Assembly (NCBI GenBank): GCA_920105805.1
Contig: CAKKTI010000001.1
Location: 140,706 to 204,705 of the forward strand
Length of the DNA stretch: 64,000 bases
Source of the DNA: Condylostoma magnum
Lineage: Eukaryota; Ciliophora; Heterotrichea; Heterotrichida; Condylostomatidae
Reading direction: 5' to 3'
In this document: positions 60,737-64,000 of the stretch, piece after piece
Position numbering within the stretch: the first letter of the stretch is position 1
How the letters are laid out: every line of letters starts with the position of its first letter
Program-made: the position numbers and the translations under genes
The notes under the pieces: generated by a model
Told to the model about the DNA's origin: nothing
Database searches by the model: none
The model's input: only the letters and a program-made list of their open reading frames with translations

Positions 60737-63430
60737 ATGGTTATGATTTTAACTATGCTAATTGCTAGTAGAGCGTAATGTGTTGGTATTTCTGATTGTG
60801 CTTTATGTTCAAATCCTGCATTTTGTAGCTCGTGCAATAGCGGATTTGGAGTTGTGAGCGGATAGTGTGAAGATTGTACTATTGATTAGTGTGATAACTG
60901 TGATACTAATTAATTCAGTTGTAATACATGCGTTGGCTCGTATAATAAATCAAGTACTAAGAATTGCTGCTAGGAGTCAAATTGTAAGACTTGTGCAGTT
61001 GCTACTGCTTGCACTGAATGTGAAACTGGGCATTTTGTAGATGATAATGGGAAATGTTGTAGTGTAAGTAATTGTGCTGATTGTGATAGTGATAGAAATG
61101 CATGCACTACTTGTAAAGCATCTTTTCATAAATCAGCTGCTAATTAATGTTGTGCAGAGTAAAATTGTAAGATTTGTAGTGATCCTAATGTTTGCACTGA
61201 ATGTGAAACTGGGCATTTTATAGATGACAATGGAAAATGTTGCAATGTGGATTAATGCTAGGATTGTGATAGTGATAGAAATGCATGCACTACTTGTAAA
61301 GCATCTTTTAATAAATCAACTACTAATAATTGCTGTGCAGAGTAAAATTGTAAGACTTGTAGTGATCCTAATGTTTGTACTGAATGTGAAACTGGGCATT
61401 TTGTAGATGACAATGGAAAATGTTGCAATGTGGATTAATGCTAGGATTGTGATAGTGATAGAAATGCATGCACTACTTGTAAAGCATCTTTTCATAAATC
61501 AACTACTAATTAATGTTGTGCAGAGTAAAATTGTAAGACTTGTAGTGATCCTAATGTTTGCACTGAATGCGAAACTGGGTATTTTGTAGATGACAATGGA
61601 AAGTGTTGTAGTGTAAGTAATTGTGCTGATTGTGATAATGCAAACAGATAATGCTAAAGTTGTAACGACTCAGATTATAGCTTAACGGATATTTATTAGT
61701 GCTGTGAATAGGGTGGATGTAGTGATTGCACTTCAGATCCTGAAGAATGTGATGATTGTAAAGATGGATTTATATTAATTCCCGGACGGAACGAATGTTT
61801 CCCATGTCTGAAAAGTAATTGTAGAGAGTGTCCTGCTTAAAACACATGCACTTCATGTATGAATGGACTTCATATAGATAATAACTCCAATTGTTGTGTT
61901 AGTGAAAATTGTGATGACTGTTCCAATAATAATGCAATTTGCACTTGTGCTGATTCCTTTGGGATAGATGAAAACAATTTGTGTGTATCTTGCCAGGATA
62001 CTAATTGCTAAACATGCACATAAAATTATTAAATATGCGAAGTGTGTAATAATGGATTTTATCTCGATTTATTTGGGAAATGTGTTAACACAGAGAATTG
62101 TCATACTGGATCAGGTTCTACTTGCACTAAATGTCTAAACGGCTATGTCCTCCAAGGTTCGATTTGTACTGCTTGTTCTTCAGAATGCAAAACATGCTCA
62201 TCAACAAATCCATTTCTATGCTACTCATGCCAAACTAACAATGCAATTCCTAATGTCGATGGTATTGGATGTAGATGTAATGAGAGCTCATATTAAGTAT
62301 AACAATCAGAGTAATCATTATCCTGCAACTCATGCCACTAAGACTGCTTAAGATGTGTAGATAGATTTACTTGCTCTTAATGTAAACTTAGCATTGCTCA
62401 ATTAGCCGATGTAGGATGCACATGTCCTTCTGGCTATTACGATCAAAGAGACAGCTTATCGGAGTTGTAATGTATTGAATGTACAGGAAACTGTTAAACT
62501 TGTTAAAATAATATTTATTGCGATAGTTGCAAGGATCTAAATGCAAGTGCTGTTTAGGGAGAGTGTACATGCAATAAAGGATACGAGGATAAGGGAATTA
62601 ATGGAATTGTAGATTGCTAATTATGTTAAGATTGTTAGGAGGAAGAGGAAACTTAATAAGTTTAGTGCTAGGATGGATAATATGAGCAGAATGGAAGATG
62701 TGCGTAATGTAGGCAACTCTGTTAACTTTGCAACAAGTAAACGGGGGTATGCCAGTAGTGTGTAAGCAATGCTACCGCTGCAGGAGAGTATATATGTGAA
62801 TGTGATTAAGGATATGAGAATGTAGATAGTTAATGTGTTGAGTCTGCAGTTGAGAACTCATAGTCAGATATCGATATTGATTGTGAAATATAAGATCAAG
62901 ATGCAGTCTTAATATTCAGCAAAGAATTACCCTTTTAGATGTAAAGGGATTATATAATAATTCAATTTAATAACAATCCTTTTTATAATTGGGAAGTTAT
63001 ATAATAAACTTTAACTAGATTTTATATTGATTTTCTCGGACGGGTGTTACAATAAAGTGAAAGCGGGGTTTATAGTATACAGCTTGAGATTCCTGAAATG
63101 CTGCCGTTCTCTATAAAAGCCAATAAAATCTCTTTTTCCATTTAACAGGATTTTACGCAGGTTTAAAAGTTTGTTGATACCTCAGGATCTTCTGTTGTGT
63201 AAAATCAAACTGTTAATAATAGTAATGAAGATGGACAAGAAGAACTAAGAGCAATTATTGTATCAATTTGCCTAATTGTGTTTTTTATTGGACTTGGCTC
63301 TATTCTAACAGCAATTTATATTTTTAGAAGAAGAGCAAAGGTAGAAGAACATGAAGAGGAATAATATTATAAAAGCGATACGGAGAGAGCTTTGAATAAA
63401 GATGAATATACGATAATAAGTAGAATTTAG
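60737..63430 (+). CDS. Large Cys-rich type I surface protein with tandem repeats
   Basis: 897 residues. Signal peptide (MVMILTMLIASRAQC), then a long chain of Cys-rich units with CxxC and CxxCxxG spacing (CTECETGHFVDDNGKCC, CQDCDSDRNACTTCKASF), similar to the furin/GPI-anchored Cys-repeat surface proteins common in ciliates. Next comes a Cys-free membrane-proximal domain, one transmembrane helix (AIIVSICLIVFFIGLGSIL) and a short charged cytosolic tail. Ligand unknown; adhesion or surface-antigen roles are inference. The start could be any of the clustered Met codons at 60737, 60743 or 60755. The stop is TAG TAA at 63428. Confidence 0.85.
60965..61640 (+). repeat. 183-bp in-frame tandem repeat (about 3.7 copies)
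   Basis: Units begin at 60965, 61148, 61331 and 61514, exactly 183 bp apart (61 codons). Units two and three are almost identical, while the outer copies have diverged more. Each unit encodes two Cys-rich modules of the surface protein, so copy number can change without losing frame. Confidence 0.92.
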
Positions 63431-63553
63431 TAAATAACCTATTTCTGCTTAATAAACCTCAGCTTGTGTCTATTTTAATCCTACATTACAATATTTTAAC
63501 AAAGCAGTCTCTTATACTCTTCCTAAAACTTAAATTATTTCTTTAAAATTATT

Positions 63554-64000
63554 ATGGATATAATTTGGTAGTAATCCTTAATTTATAAGCAATTCTAAGA
63601 CATAGGCAAAGAGTTCCTAATAGCGAGTCCTACAACCCTCTACAAAATAACTCAAACTTTATAGAATCATTCCACAACATTCGCCGGTGTATCTCTAAAT
63701 AATCAATAAGTTTTGATATAGATCCTTTCCTTCAAAACATACAGCAAAGCCAGAAAAGTGTATCATACACTACAAGCACTGCAACGACTGCGGTAATAAA
63801 AGTTTATTGAAATTTTCCCTCATTTCGAACCAGGGAGCTGGGCAATAGTATTGGTAACTTAATTCATAGAATGCATATCGATAGACGAATGAATTGATTT
63901 TGTGCAAACCACGGGCATAAAACACTCTTTTAGCAATGAAGGACTAGTCAATATGTTTCTAGACTTACTACAACTGTCAATCCACGCATAATAAACCGAG
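63554..64000 (+). CDS. Unknown gene, 3' partial
   Basis: About 149 residues from ATG 63554 (MDIIWQQSLIYKQFQDIGK) to the window edge, in a frame with good codon structure. A helical region (KARKVYHTLQALQRLRQQ) and IDEWIDFVQTTG are visible. No family recognised; the end is outside the window. Confidence 0.55.

Noticed and set aside
61224-61589. Two near-identical 60-codon open frames (MTMENVAMW...)
   Set aside because: They are out-of-frame shadows of the 183-bp repeat; the Cys-rich frame is the real one.

Overview
The window reads as macronuclear DNA of a ciliate that has no dedicated stop codon. Conserved proteins can only be read if TAA and TAG mean Gln and TGA means Trp. Yet the same three triplets also end genes: TAG after the V-ATPase c subunit, TAA after the Polo-like kinase, TGA after VPS29. 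This is the behaviour known from the heterotrich Condylostoma magnum (NCBI genetic code 28). I therefore infer a Condylostoma-like heterotrich. The karyorelict code, where only TGA terminates, does not fit. Because every codon can be sense, frames never close by themselves. I placed gene ends by family homology, loss of codon structure and distance to the next gene, so several 3' ends are uncertain by some codons.

The DNA is AT-rich and very compact, about 50 genes in 64 kb. I needed no spliceosomal intron to follow any recognised protein. One gene shows a frame switch. Genes on the same strand are mostly 20-50 nt apart, convergent pairs can be about 15 nt apart, and several divergent pairs start within 16-75 nt of each other. 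No transposon, CRISPR array or viral element was seen.

Layout. 0-7.6 kb: a partial uncharacterised protein, Polo-like kinase, a C2H2 zinc-finger protein, tRNA-Asn(GTT), a double RING-like protein and two unknown genes. 7.6-13.6 kb: kinesin-1 heavy chain, a SIZ1-type SUMO ligase and a membrane protein. 13.57-13.67 kb: a 100-N assembly gap. 13.7-25 kb: UPF1, a SHIPPO-repeat protein, an MFS transporter with an orphan MFS C-terminal piece, a membrane protein, a CNBD potassium channel and a Na+/H+ antiporter. 25-37.7 kb: deoxyhypusine synthase, an acylated protein, a PLAC8 protein, a coiled-coil protein, a SNARE, an importin-alpha-like protein, a MORN protein, VPS29, Pumilio, V-ATPase c and a family-X DNA polymerase. 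37.7-48 kb: a run of mostly unknown same-strand genes, a VAMP7-type R-SNARE, an Rxt3-like protein and an EEP-fold nuclease/phosphatase. 48-64 kb: CFAP57, a TBCE-like protein, UTP18, a coiled-coil protein, NDUFV1, a BAH-PHD-TFIIS protein, a Cys-rich surface protein with a 183-bp tandem repeat and a partial gene.

The genes are general eukaryotic and ciliary housekeeping genes (cilium, membrane traffic, SUMO, ribosome biogenesis, translation and mRNA surveillance, respiration) rather than one pathway. The most notable biology is the stop/sense ambiguity, its tandem in-frame terminators, and the compact layout that goes with it.
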